From Pseudomonas sp. ANT_H4 (GTDB taxonomy: Bacteria > Pseudomonadota > Gammaproteobacteria > Pseudomonadales > Pseudomonadaceae), in contig NZ_VOBG01000030.1 in NCBI RefSeq assembly GCF_008369295.1, positions 1 through 59,521 on the forward strand: a stretch of 59,521 bases of DNA, written 5' to 3'. The translations under genes were made by a program, and so were the position numbers. The notes beneath the pieces were generated by a model. It did no database searches. It was given only the letters and a program-made list of their open reading frames with translations, and had not been told where the DNA came from. Shown here piece by piece: positions 1-8,495 of this stretch; within the stretch, counting starts at the first letter, position 1; the number at the start of each line of letters is the position of its first letter.

Positions 1-177
1 CTTGGCGCGCACGATAGCGGCGGAGTCGTTAGCGGTGACGGCGCGGGCTTCGATGGCGGCGGCAGCGCCGGCACCGTCGAGGCGGTCCATGTTGGCTTCG
101 GTGGCGTGGCCGGCGTTGGCGCCTTTGATGACTACGTCGTGGGTGTCTTCTTTATCGACTTCATCCCAACTCAGCAT
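1..177 (-). CDS. nrdB: Ribonucleotide reductase class I, beta subunit, N-terminal part
   Basis: Only the first 59 codons lie in the window. They begin MLSWDEVDKED and continue with an Ala-rich acidic stretch, which matches the N-terminal extension typical of pseudomonad NrdB. The protein is the radical-bearing small subunit that, with NrdA, reduces ribonucleotides to deoxyribonucleotides in the cytoplasm. The ATG has a strong AGGAAGGAGT ribosome site just upstream. The iron and tyrosyl radical residues are outside the window, so identity rests on this N-terminal signature plus the NrdR boxes in its promoter. Confidence 0.85.
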   Translation of the reverse strand, partial: MLSWDEVDKEDTHDVVIKGANAGHATEANMDRLDGAGAAAAIEARAVTANDSAAIVRAK

Positions 178-309
178 TGAAAATACTCCTTCCTGGTCCG
201 TTCTGACGGCGTGGGTGACTGCTGTTCACCGCGTTCAAAAATGTTCTACTTGCAGGCTTCAAGGCATTGAAATACTGCACGCAGTGTGGTCTGTCTTTGA
301 CGGCGCCGC

Positions 310-355
310 ACACTATGTAGTGGTGATTAGTTGGTGTTGGCACACTATATGGTGT
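310..355 (-). promoter_or_regulatory. Pair of NrdR boxes upstream of nrdB
   Basis: Two near-palindromes, ACACTATGTAGTGG (310-323) and ACACTATATGGTGT (342-355), lie with centres 32 bp apart, about three helical turns. This matches the known arrangement of NrdR operators (consensus acaCwAtATaTwGtgt), where the ATP/dATP-sensing repressor NrdR shuts down ribonucleotide reductase genes. The box nearer the -35 overlaps the -10 hexamer, consistent with repression. The nrdR gene itself is not in the window. Confidence 0.85.
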
Positions 356-372
356 TTACCTAGGGTGGTCAA
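344..372 (-). promoter_or_regulatory. Sigma-70 promoter of nrdB
   Basis: Read on the minus strand there is TTGACC (367-372), a 17-bp spacer and TATAGT (344-349). The -10 sits inside one NrdR box. The transcript would carry a 5' leader of roughly 160 nt before the nrdB ATG. Confidence 0.75.
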
Positions 373-464
373 CGCGTAGAAAGTACGGTCTTGAGCGGCT
401 GGCAAACCCTTTGTTGGATATAAAGCCGGGTGTCGATCGAGATCATCAAGATGGAACGGGCGTT

Positions 465-1379
465 TTAGCCCGCTTGTTGCCACTGGCCAACCGTCTCGGC
501 ACTGATGCTTACACCGCCGCAGACGATGATCACCACGTCCTGCGCCTCGGCAATCGCCGGGTGATCCAGATAAGCCACCGCCAGCGACACCCCGCATGCG
601 GGCTCCACCAACTGGCGCAGGTCATCGGCGTAACGAGCAACGCCCATCATCGCCTCGGAATCGCTCAGCACCACGCATTGATGGGGGAAACCCTGGATAT
701 GCTCAACCGGCCACCCCGCAACCTGCGTGGCGGCGAGGGACTTGGCGATGGTGTCGATTTTCGCCAGTCGCACGGGATGCCCGGCGTCCACGGCGGCGGC
801 AAACGACGCGGCGCCCTGGGTCTCGCAAGCGATGACCTTGCAGTCATAACGCTCGTGGCGTTCTAGCCCCACCAACACACCTGCCAGCAACCCGCCGCCG
901 CCCACGGAAGTGACAATGGCATCAACCTGGGGGCAATCCTCAAGAATCTCGTCGACCATGCTGCTATGGCCTTCCCACAGCAGCGGGTGATCGAAGGCCG
1001 GCACATACAGCGCATCCGGCGCTTCGGCCAGTTGCAGCGCCAGCTGATTGGACTCATCCCAAAGATCACCGTGCACCACCACTTCAGCGCCGGCCCGCTG
1101 GATACGTGCGCGGGTCGCCTGCGGTGTCGTCGTTGGCACCACGATTCGCGCGTGTAAACCCAACCCTCGTGCCGCCACCGCCGTCGCCAACCCGGCATTG
1201 CCGCCGGACGGGCAGACCACTGTCGTCTTGCCCTGGCTGGCGGCGTAGGCACAGAGGGTGTTCATCCCCCGCAACTTGAACGAGCCGCAGGGTTGCAGGT
1301 TTTCCAGCTTGAGCCAGATCCGCCGGCTGGGTGTGGAGAGGCCTGGGTGCAGAATCAATGGGGTACGAATCGGCAGCAT
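465..1379 (-). CDS. PLP-dependent L-serine/threonine dehydratase (fold type II)
   Basis: 304 aa, the usual length of the single-domain serine/threonine dehydratases that lack an ACT regulatory domain. The PLP lysine sits in GSFKLRG (about residue 35), the substrate loop is PSGGNAG and the phosphate-binding glycine loop is SVGGGGLLAG (about 160-169). The family deaminates L-serine or L-threonine to pyruvate or 2-oxobutyrate plus ammonia in the cytoplasm. It stands alone between nrdB and the porin gene. Whether serine, threonine or another amino acid is the real substrate cannot be read from the sequence. Confidence 0.8.
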   Translation of the reverse strand: MLPIRTPLILHPGLSTPSRRIWLKLENLQPCGSFKLRGMNTLCAYAASQGKTTVVCPSGGNAGLATAVAARGLGLHARIVVPTTTPQATRARIQRAGAEVVVHGDLWDESNQLALQLAEAPDALYVPAFDHPLLWEGHSSMVDEILEDCPQVDAIVTSVGGGGLLAGVLVGLERHERYDCKVIACETQGAASFAAAVDAGHPVRLAKIDTIAKSLAATQVAGWPVEHIQGFPHQCVVLSDSEAMMGVARYADDLRQLVEPACGVSLAVAYLDHPAIAEAQDVVIIVCGGVSISAETVGQWQQAG

Positions 1380-1504
1380 TGCGCAATTTCCTTATTGGTA
1401 GGCCTTCCATCATAAGGGTGGCAGCCCCGCAGCGTATATCTGACTGCGTGCGGTGCTAGCTTGATCCGACGTGGGCAAGGGTCTAATGGCGAACAGCGGA
1501 CCGA

Positions 1505-2827
1505 CTAGAAATCAGCAATAAACTGCACCCCCCCGACCACCGCACTGTTGGTTTCCTTCAACCCGCCCGGGTATTTCACGTATTGCAGGTTGGGTCGCAC
1601 CATCAGCCATTTGGTCGCCTGCACGCCGTAGTTGATCTCGTAGCTGTACTCCCGGCGTTGCTCGGGAACGTACAACGGGTCGTCCATGGAGCTCACACCG
1701 TTGCGGGCGTTGAGCATTTGCGTGTTGCGGGTGTAGTCGTTGCTGACCGTAAGCTTTGAGGCACCGATGCCTAAGGTGTCGTCTGGGCGTGAATCAAACG
1801 GGCCACGGTAGATCATGCCGACCTGGATCAGGCTCTTGATCACGCTTTTGTCGGGATCGTTGACGGTCAGGTTGGCGAACACATTGAGGCCACGCTTGGC
1901 GTTGCCGTCGACCGTGGTCAACTGCTGCTGGCCCGACAGCCACCAGCCGTCATTGCTTGAGTACATGCGGTAAGGCTTGTTGCTGTCGGCGGCGTAGTTG
2001 CCGTCGGCGTCCTTGAGCATGCCCTTGGCATCGGCGTTGGCGTAGTAGTAACCGGCGTGGTACTCGGAATTGAGGCCGGCGATCTGGCCTTTCCAGATGG
2101 CTTCGATGGGAAAACTGGTGCCCTGGGAGCCGCTGATAAAGGGTTTGAAACCGTTGCTGGCCTCGGCGTTGCCTGGGTTTTTGTCGTAGGCGCCGACCTG
2201 TAGGGCGAACTCGTCGGTGAACTGGTACTTGGCCCGTACCGCCCACTGGCTGATGGGGAAGCTGTTCCACACGCCGTTCCAGTTACCTTCCTGGGAGCCG
2301 CACAGGGTCACGTTCTGGAACTCGCAGGGGAACTGGTCGAAGTCTTCGCCGTGGCCGAAGCGGCCGAGTTTCAGGGCGAACTTGCGGTCGAAGAATTTCT
2401 GCTCGTACCAGAACTGTGACAGCCGCCAGGCATTGCCGCCGCCGAACACTTCCATGGTCGAGGTCAGGCCGGTGGCGTCGGGGTGATGCACGCGGTCGTT
2501 GGTGATGTCCTTGCCGTGGCGCTCGCCGATGCCAATGCGAAAGGTCGCGTCCTGCCAGCCGAGGAGTTTTTGCAGGTCCATGGTCACGCCGAGGATCAGT
2601 TGATCGCTCCAGCGCGCGGTCATGTGGGAGTCGTAGCCGCCGCCCAGGTTGGAGCCGACTTCGCCGACGTACTTGAGGGTGAAGTCGTAGCCTTTTTCCG
2701 CCAGTTCCGGGCGCAGGCCGTTCCAGTCGCCGAGCATGGCGGGTGAGTTGGAATCGAGAAAGCCGGTGCTCACGGCGCTGGTGGAAAAGGCGCCGCATAA
2801 CAGGGCCAGGGGGAGGGTGTTGCGCAT
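1505..2827 (-). CDS. Carbohydrate-selective porin, OprB family
   Basis: 440 aa with a signal peptide (about 1-19), then LGDWNGLRPELAEKGYDF, the typical start of the OprB family, and a C-terminal aromatic residue (ending IADF) as in outer membrane barrels. OprB proteins form a 16-strand channel that favours sugars. The ATG follows AAGGAGCAC. It lies downstream of the rhamnose operon on the same strand, separated by a REP pair, so it may be the outer membrane entry for rhamnose. OprB of P. aeruginosa is a glucose porin, so the substrate here is an inference from position. Confidence 0.85.
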   Translation of the reverse strand: MRNTLPLALLCGAFSTSAVSTGFLDSNSPAMLGDWNGLRPELAEKGYDFTLKYVGEVGSNLGGGYDSHMTARWSDQLILGVTMDLQKLLGWQDATFRIGIGERHGKDITNDRVHHPDATGLTSTMEVFGGGNAWRLSQFWYEQKFFDRKFALKLGRFGHGEDFDQFPCEFQNVTLCGSQEGNWNGVWNSFPISQWAVRAKYQFTDEFALQVGAYDKNPGNAEASNGFKPFISGSQGTSFPIEAIWKGQIAGLNSEYHAGYYYANADAKGMLKDADGNYAADSNKPYRMYSSNDGWWLSGQQQLTTVDGNAKRGLNVFANLTVNDPDKSVIKSLIQVGMIYRGPFDSRPDDTLGIGASKLTVSNDYTRNTQMLNARNGVSSMDDPLYVPEQRREYSYEINYGVQATKWLMVRPNLQYVKYPGGLKETNSAVVGGVQFIADF

Positions 2828-2875
2828 GGAGTGCTCCTTGGTTTTGTTTTTTATTAGGGGTGTTGCTCAAATTTT

Positions 2876-3020
2876 GTGGCGAGCGGGCTTGCCCGCGTTG
2901 GGCTGCGCAGCAGCCCCGAGGTCTTTCGATGAGGTATGTCTGAAAGAGTGTGGCGATTTTATTGGGGCTGCTACGCAGCCCAACGCGGCGGTGCGGCGAT
3001 CTGACAAGCCCGCTCGCCAC
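2876..3020. repeat. Inverted REP pair (REPIN)
   Basis: A copy of the Pseudomonas REP core GTGGCGAGCGGGCTTG (2876 onward) followed by GGGCTGCGCAGCAGCCC is mirrored by GGGGCTGCTACGCAGCCC and CAAGCCCGCTCGCCAC ending at 3020. Two REPs in opposite orientation about 60 bp apart form the usual REPIN unit spread by RAYT transposases. It lies between the rhamnose dehydrogenase gene and the porin gene and could act as a partial transcription stop or mRNA stabiliser. Confidence 0.85.
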
Positions 3021-3054
3021 AACAGGCCCGGTGACCCGAGGTAAAGGTGAGTGC

Positions 3055-3825
3055 TTACTGCAAGTTAACGAACAGCCCGCCATCCACCAGCAGCGATGCA
3101 CCGGTCACATAACGCGCCATGTCCGAGGCCAGGAACACGATCGGCCCGGCGACATCGTCTGGTTCACCCAGGCGGCCCAAGGGTGTGCGCGACGTCATGT
3201 ACGCCAGCTTTTCCTCGTCGGCCAAATCTTCCTTGTTGATGTCGGTGGCGATGGTCCCCGGTAACACCGAATTACAGCGAATGCCATACGGCCCCAGGGC
3301 AATGGCGCAGGACTGCATCAACGAATGCAGCCCGGCCTTGGTTGGCGTGTAGTGGGTTTGCATGCCGCCGCCCACCAGGGCGCTGATGGAACTGACGGCA
3401 ATGATCGCGCCGCCCTTGCCCTGGTTTTTCATTTGGTTGGCCGCCGCCTGCACGGCGAAGTAGGCGCCGTTGAGGTTGGTGTTGACGGTCTTCAGGTACA
3501 CCTCGCGAGGCATGTCGAGGAAGGAGTGGAACGGGCAGATCCCGGCGTTGTTGACGAACACGTCGACACTGCCAAAAGCCTTGACCGCGCCGGCCACCAG
3601 CTTGTCGCCGGTGTCTGGGTCTGCTGCGTCGGCGCCCACTTCAATGGCTTGACCGTCGAATGCCAGGATCTCTTCGATCAGCGAATAGGCCGCTTCAGTG
3701 CCCTGGCTGCTGCCGCTGTGGCCGATCACCACGCGGGCGCCCTGGCGCGCACATTCACGAGCGGCGGCGCGGCCGATGCCACGGGAGGCGCCGGTGATGA
3801 TCACGGTTTTGTCTGCTAACAACAT
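3055..3825 (-). CDS. L-rhamnose 1-dehydrogenase (SDR family)
   Basis: 256 aa classical short-chain dehydrogenase. The nucleotide motif TGASRGIG is at 11-18, NNAG at 92-95 and the catalytic Ser145/146, Tyr159 and Lys163 are present. The C-terminus is the usual GASLLVDGG. In this gene cluster the expected reaction is oxidation of L-rhamnose to L-rhamnono-1,4-lactone with NAD(P)+, the first step of the nonphosphorylating rhamnose pathway. The SDR family is broad, so the assignment depends on the neighbours, which supply every other step. ATG with AAGGAG upstream; 28 bp after rhaT. Confidence 0.82.
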   Translation of the reverse strand: MLLADKTVIITGASRGIGRAAARECARQGARVVIGHSGSSQGTEAAYSLIEEILAFDGQAIEVGADAADPDTGDKLVAGAVKAFGSVDVFVNNAGICPFHSFLDMPREVYLKTVNTNLNGAYFAVQAAANQMKNQGKGGAIIAVSSISALVGGGMQTHYTPTKAGLHSLMQSCAIALGPYGIRCNSVLPGTIATDINKEDLADEEKLAYMTSRTPLGRLGEPDDVAGPIVFLASDMARYVTGASLLVDGGLFVNLQ

Positions 3826-3853
3826 GGAAAGACTCCTTGAAAAATAAGTGGCT

Positions 3854-4912
3854 TCAGCCGAGGTAGTTGCCGTAACCGACCATGGCGATGGCGCCGAGAA
3901 TCACCGCAATCCCGGCCACCAATACGCCCTTGTTGGTGGCGCTGGTGCCGTGCCATTCACGGAAATACAGGCCCCAGCAGTTGGAGACGATGATGATGAA
4001 CGACATGTGCAGCACCCACGAACTGGCGTCGTTCTGCAGGCGGCTTTCGCCCATGCCGTAGAAGAAAAACTGCAAAAACCACAACGTCCCGGCGCAGGCC
4101 ACCAACAGATAGTTGCGCAGCAGCGGGGTGCTGCGGTCGGTGTAGTTGTGGAAGGTGCGGTTGTGCCAGTTCAGCCACAGGCACCAGATACCGTTGGTGG
4201 TCAGGCCGCCCCACATGATCACCATAAAGGTCACGTTGTTCTGGAACAGGCTGTTGGCGCCATGCTCCACCGCTGCTGCGGCCAAGGGACGACCGGCGGA
4301 AATGCCGTAGCTGAAGCAGGCGCTCAGCACCCCGGAAATCACGGCGACCAGCATGCCCTTGCCCAGGGAGAACTCGCTGACACTGGCGAACTTCACTGCC
4401 TGGGAAACTTCGCGCTCCTTGATCAGCCCGGCCTTGCCGCACACTGCGATGCCGATCAGCGATACCGCCACGCCCCACAGCACCCAATGCCCGCCCTGTG
4501 AGGCGAGCATTGAGGTCAGGGTGCCTTCGGTCTCGTTGGTAAACACATCGCGGTACAGCGCCGGCATCAAGGCGCCAAGGGCCGAGGTCAGGCCCATGAT
4601 CAATGACATCCCCAAAGACAACCCCAGGTAGCGCATGGTCAGGCCGAAGGTCAGCCCGCCGATGCCCCAGAGCACGCCGAACATATAGGTCCAGAGCAGG
4701 GTGCTGGAGTCCGCCTGACGGAGGATATCGACCCAGCCGGGCACGGTCAGTTGCGCGGCAATCAACGGCACGATCAGCCAGGACACCAGGCCGCCGGTGA
4801 TCCAGTAGCTTTCCCAGGCCCAGCCGCGGACCTTCTTGTAGGGAATGTAGAAACTGCCGGAGGCGAAGCCGCCAATGAAGTGCAGAATCACACCGAAGAG
4901 AATGATTTCCAC
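3854..4912 (-). CDS. rhaT: L-rhamnose/proton symporter RhaT
   Basis: 352 aa, about ten hydrophobic segments, with the RhaT family start (FGVILHFIGGFASGSFYIPY) and KKVRGWAWESYW. RhaT proteins bring L-rhamnose across the inner membrane with a proton. The likely start is GTG (VEIILFG) with AAAAAGGA 9 bp before it. The enteric protein is about 344 aa, so length agrees. It follows rhaM by 39 bp and precedes the dehydrogenase gene, so it is part of the rhamnose operon. Confidence 0.9.
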   Translation of the reverse strand: MEIILFGVILHFIGGFASGSFYIPYKKVRGWAWESYWITGGLVSWLIVPLIAAQLTVPGWVDILRQADSSTLLWTYMFGVLWGIGGLTFGLTMRYLGLSLGMSLIMGLTSALGALMPALYRDVFTNETEGTLTSMLASQGGHWVLWGVAVSLIGIAVCGKAGLIKEREVSQAVKFASVSEFSLGKGMLVAVISGVLSACFSYGISAGRPLAAAAVEHGANSLFQNNVTFMVIMWGGLTTNGIWCLWLNWHNRTFHNYTDRSTPLLRNYLLVACAGTLWFLQFFFYGMGESRLQNDASSWVLHMSFIIIVSNCWGLYFREWHGTSATNKGVLVAGIAVILGAIAMVGYGNYLG

Positions 4913-4951
4913 GTGTTCGAATCCTTTTTATTGTTGTTGTGAGTAGGTGAA

Positions 4952-5272
4952 TCAGCCGGGCGCAAGGCTGAACATCGGCAGCAAGTCCACGCTGATGGGC
5001 GAGGCGTCCGGGTGGCTGGGCATGATGTCTTGCATGTACTGCCACCAGCGCTGCATCAGCGCGGTGCCGGGCAACTCATCCAGGCCATGGGTATCCTCGT
5101 GGGTCAGTACCGCGAACAGCGCGTTACTTGGCTCATCGAGGAAAATCCGGTAATCCGCCACGCCGGCATCGCGCAGGGCCTGGGCCAGTTCCGGCCAAAC
5201 CTGCTCGTGGCGCAGCCGGTACTCAGCGGCCTGGCCCGGATTAAGGTTCATGCGAAAGGCGCGGGTCTGCAT
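4952..5272 (-). CDS. rhaM: L-rhamnose mutarotase
   Basis: 106 aa, the usual RhaM length. The catalytic His22 lies in RHEQVWPEL and a Trp-Trp pair is found near residue 72 (MQRWWQYM), as in the E. coli enzyme. It interconverts alpha and beta anomers of L-rhamnose and so delivers the anomer used by the dehydrogenase. Its ATG overlaps the TGA of the lactonase gene by one base (TGATG), pointing to translational coupling. Confidence 0.88.
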   Translation of the reverse strand: MQTRAFRMNLNPGQAAEYRLRHEQVWPELAQALRDAGVADYRIFLDEPSNALFAVLTHEDTHGLDELPGTALMQRWWQYMQDIMPSHPDASPISVDLLPMFSLAPG

Positions 5273-6156
5273 CAGAGACCTCCACGGGGTGGCGTGGGGC
5301 TGTAGATTCGCAACGCGTTATGCAAGAAAAATTTGCCCTGCACAGCCTGTGGTTTGTCGGCCATGCAGGCCTTCACCAGGCCCAGGGTGGTGGCGAAGTC
5401 AGCCAGGTGATTGCTGTTGGGCCAATCGCTGCCAAAGAAGCAGCGGTCTTCGCCAAACGCTTCCCACAACACGGCCAGGCGATCGTTGTAGAAGGCCGTA
5501 TCGAGGATCAAGCCTTGCGGCCCGACCTGGGGGATTTCCGCCAGTTTGGCGAACACATTGGGACGTTCTGCCAGGCGCAGCAGGTCGGCGCGGTACGCCG
5601 CTTCCTTACCCGGCGGCACACTTGCATTGGGCAGGTGATCGACGATGATCCGCAGTTGCGGCAGTGCATCGCTCACGTGCAGCAGGCCCTTGATCAGTCG
5701 GGGGTCGGGGTTGGCGCTGTCCAGGCTGCGCCCGCAGTCGGCCAGCCGGCGCAGGCCGTCGATAAAACCGGGACGGGTCTGATCCAGAAGCAAATCCCGG
5801 CCCCACAGGTTGCCGTAACGCAGGCCGCGGAACAGCCTCTCATGTTCCAGCGCCGCGAGGTCGGCGGCGAACTGTGCATGCAGGGGGTCGAGGTTGCCGA
5901 CAAAACCCAGCATCCGCGCATCGCTGCGCAAGGTCTCCAGCAGCCAGCGGTTGTCGTCGCGCCAGGGGCTGGCTTCCACCGCTACCGCACAGATCACATT
6001 GTGTTCAGCCGCCAGGGTCCAATAGTCCACGGGCAAATGCGCGGCATACAGCCGGTTACCCGGCTCGGGCCACGGAATGCCTTGAGGGCGGTGCGGATCG
6101 AACAGGTGCAGATGGCTGTCGATGATCGGGCCGCTGTAGAGGTTGGCAATGGTCAT
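5272..6156 (-). CDS. L-rhamnono-1,4-lactonase (amidohydrolase family)
   Basis: 294 aa TIM-barrel metal-dependent hydrolase of the COG3618 group. The N-terminal IIDSHLHLFDP carries the metal-binding HxH (about residues 15-17), RIIVDHLPN and FFGSDWPN supply the later His and Asp. In the rhamnose setting it should hydrolyse L-rhamnono-1,4-lactone to L-rhamnonate. Related enzymes open fucono-, galactono- or 4-sulfomuconolactones, so the substrate is taken from context. ATG preceded by AAGGA; one-base overlap with rhaM downstream. Confidence 0.82.
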   Translation of the reverse strand: MTIANLYSGPIIDSHLHLFDPHRPQGIPWPEPGNRLYAAHLPVDYWTLAAEHNVICAVAVEASPWRDDNRWLLETLRSDARMLGFVGNLDPLHAQFAADLAALEHERLFRGLRYGNLWGRDLLLDQTRPGFIDGLRRLADCGRSLDSANPDPRLIKGLLHVSDALPQLRIIVDHLPNASVPPGKEAAYRADLLRLAERPNVFAKLAEIPQVGPQGLILDTAFYNDRLAVLWEAFGEDRCFFGSDWPNSNHLADFATTLGLVKACMADKPQAVQGKFFLHNALRIYSPTPPRGGL

Positions 6157-6199
6157 TGCGCAATCCTTGTCGGAAGAGTTGTTGTAAGAATTGTCGTAA

Positions 6200-6226
6200 G
6201 GCCCCGCACGCTACCGTGCAAGGGCC
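6200..6226 (-). other. Hairpin between two operon genes
   Basis: Outer arms GGCCC/GGGCC enclose GCACG-CTAC-CGTGC in the 82-bp gap between the aldehyde dehydrogenase and lactonase genes, the largest gap of the operon. There is no T-run, so it is not a standard terminator. It could stabilise the upstream mRNA or mark a processing site. Confidence 0.35.
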
Positions 6227-6238
6227 CGTTGCACCACC

Positions 6239-7672
6239 TCAGCTCTGCAGGTACACCACATGGGTATGGGTGTACTCATACAGGCCGTGCTTGCCGTCGG
6301 CGCCGCCGATCCCGGACTTGCGCACGCCGGCATGGAAGCCCTGCATCGCTTCGAAATTTTCGCGGTTGACGTAGGTTTCGCCAAAGTCGAGCTCGCGCAC
6401 CGCATGCATCGCCTGGCCCAGGTCGCGGGTGTAGATCGACGAAGTCAGGCCGTAGTCGCAGTCATTGGCCATGGCGATGGCTTCGTCGAGGTCGTCGACG
6501 ATCTGGATCGGCAGCACCGGGCCGAAGATTTCTTCGCGCATAATTTCCATGTCGGCGCGGCAACCGGCCAATACCGTCGGCTGGAAGTGGAAGCCTTGCC
6601 CCAGGTCGGCAATCTGCCCGCCGCTGACCAGTGTGGCGCCTTGGCTCAGGGCCGTGCGCACCTTGCGGTTGACGCTGTCCAGGCCCTGGCGGTTGATCAG
6701 CGGGCCCATCTCCACATCGGACTGGGCGATAGGGTCGCCGTAGCGTGTAGCGGACATTGCGGCGCTGATGCGTTCGATAAACTGGTCGGCGACCTTGCGC
6801 TCCACGTACACCCGCTCGGCGCAGTTGCACACCTGGCCGCTGTTGATGATTCGCGAGTCGCGAATGGCTTTGACCGCCAGATCAAGGTTGGCATCGGCCA
6901 GAACAATGGCCGGCGCCTTGCCACCCAGTTCCAGGTTGAGCTTGGTGATGTTCGGCGCGGCAGCGACCATGATCCGCGAACCGGTGGCGACGCTGCCGGT
7001 GAAGCTGATCATGTCCACGCCTTTGTGGGCGGTCAGTGCGCCGCCAACGCTGCCGTCGCCGCAAACCACGTTGAACACGCCAGCAGGCAGGTCGGTTTCG
7101 GCCACCAGTTTGGCGAACTCAAAGCAGTTGTTCGGAGTTTCTTCGCTGGGCTTGATGACGATGGTGTTGCCGGTCAGCAGCGCCGGGGCCATCTTGCGGG
7201 CGATCAAAAAGAACGGGAAGTTCCACGGCAGAATGCCGGCCACCACGCCTAGGGGCTTGCGGAACAGAAAGATATTTTCGTTGGGCCGATCGCTGGTGAT
7301 GATCTCGCCTTCTATCCGTCGCGCCCATTCGGCCATGTAGTCGAGGTAATCGGCGGTGAAGTTGACTTCCACTTCCGCCAGGCCCGTGACCTTCCCCTGC
7401 TCCAGGGTGATGGTGCGGGCCAGGTGGGCGACGTTTTCCCGCAACTTGGCAGCGATGCGGCGCAGGTGCCCGGCGCGTTCGATGGCCGGTTTGCGCGCCC
7501 AGTCTTTCTGCGCGTTACGGGCGGCGGCAAGGGCGCGGTCGACGTCTTCGGCGGTAGACGCCGGGACCTTCGACAGCAGCGCGCCGGTAGCGGGGTTGAG
7601 CACATCCAGATGGGCAGCGCTGGCAGTGAACTGGCCGTTGATGAAGTTCTGGTACACGGGAACGGATGACAT
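6239..7672 (-). CDS. aldA: Lactaldehyde dehydrogenase (NAD-dependent aldehyde dehydrogenase)
   Basis: 477 aa from the ATG of MSSVPVYQNFINGQF. The aldehyde dehydrogenase signatures are complete: catalytic Glu248 in LELGGKAP, nucleophile Cys282 in NSGQVC, and PWNFPFF near 149. The protein resembles E. coli AldA. In this operon it should oxidise L-lactaldehyde, released by the aldolase, to L-lactate. A longer open frame runs upstream into the aldolase gene, but this ATG fits the family start and lies 11 bp after the aldolase stop. Confidence 0.85.
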   Translation of the reverse strand: MSSVPVYQNFINGQFTASAAHLDVLNPATGALLSKVPASTAEDVDRALAAARNAQKDWARKPAIERAGHLRRIAAKLRENVAHLARTITLEQGKVTGLAEVEVNFTADYLDYMAEWARRIEGEIITSDRPNENIFLFRKPLGVVAGILPWNFPFFLIARKMAPALLTGNTIVIKPSEETPNNCFEFAKLVAETDLPAGVFNVVCGDGSVGGALTAHKGVDMISFTGSVATGSRIMVAAAPNITKLNLELGGKAPAIVLADANLDLAVKAIRDSRIINSGQVCNCAERVYVERKVADQFIERISAAMSATRYGDPIAQSDVEMGPLINRQGLDSVNRKVRTALSQGATLVSGGQIADLGQGFHFQPTVLAGCRADMEIMREEIFGPVLPIQIVDDLDEAIAMANDCDYGLTSSIYTRDLGQAMHAVRELDFGETYVNRENFEAMQGFHAGVRKSGIGGADGKHGLYEYTHTHVVYLQS

Positions 7673-7683
7673 GGGCAGGTTCC

Positions 7684-8484
7684 TTAGTAAGTGCGCGACG
7701 GCGCTTTGGCGTCGGCGGCAGGGCGGTAGCGGGCGAGGGTGGTCATCGCGCTCTGGCGCAACAGGCTGATGTCGATGGCCACTGCAATGAACTGGCAACC
7801 CCAGGCTTGATAGCGGCGGGCGTCCTCTTCGTTGGGGGCGAGAATGCCGCAGGCCTTGCCGGCGGCGAGCGTTGCATTGACAGCATGCTGGATACGCTCC
7901 TGCACTTGGGGGTGGCCGGGATTGCCGGCGTGACCGAGGCCGATGGACAGGTCGGCCGGGCCGATAAACACCGCATCCACACCTTCGACGGAGGCAATCG
8001 CCTCGACGTTTTCCACGCCCAGCCGCGACTCCACCTGGACAATCAGGCATAGCTGTTCATGGGCGGTGTTGAGGTAGTCGGCCACACCATCCCAGCGCGT
8101 GGCGCGGGTCAGGCCACCGCCGACACCGCGAATGCCGTGGGGGGGATAACGCATGGCACGCACCAGGGCCTGGGCCTGCTCGGCGGTTTCCACCATGGGG
8201 ATCATCAGGGTCTGGGCGCCGACGTCCAGCAACTGCTTGATCAGGCTGGTATCGCCACTGACCGCCCGCACCACCGGCGCAGTGCCGTAGGGTGCCACGG
8301 CCTGGAGTTGGGACAGTACGCTGGGCACGGTGTTGGGGGCGTGCTCGCCGTCGACCAGCATCCAGTCATAGCCTGTGCTGGCGACGATTTCCGCCGCGTA
8401 GGCCGTGGCGAAACCGGCCCAGATGCCATATTGCGGCGCGTCTTTAAGCAGCGCAGCCTTGAACGTGTTGTGGGGCATATTCAT
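7684..8484 (-). CDS. rhmA: 2-keto-3-deoxy-L-rhamnonate aldolase (HpcH/HpaI family)
   Basis: 266 aa class II aldolase. The base His48 lies in DGEHAPN, with Arg73, Glu152 (QVESRLGVEN) and Asp178 (FIGPADLS) as substrate and metal ligands. RhmA cleaves 2-keto-3-deoxy-L-rhamnonate to pyruvate and L-lactaldehyde. The ATG of MNMPHNTF has AGGGAGA 7 bp before it. HpaI and garL paralogues share this fold, and the gene order next to rhamnonate dehydratase decides the call. Confidence 0.86.
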   Translation of the reverse strand: MNMPHNTFKAALLKDAPQYGIWAGFATAYAAEIVASTGYDWMLVDGEHAPNTVPSVLSQLQAVAPYGTAPVVRAVSGDTSLIKQLLDVGAQTLMIPMVETAEQAQALVRAMRYPPHGIRGVGGGLTRATRWDGVADYLNTAHEQLCLIVQVESRLGVENVEAIASVEGVDAVFIGPADLSIGLGHAGNPGHPQVQERIQHAVNATLAAGKACGILAPNEEDARRYQAWGCQFIAVAIDISLLRQSAMTTLARYRPAADAKAPSRTY

Positions 8485-8495
8485 GACGGTCTCCC

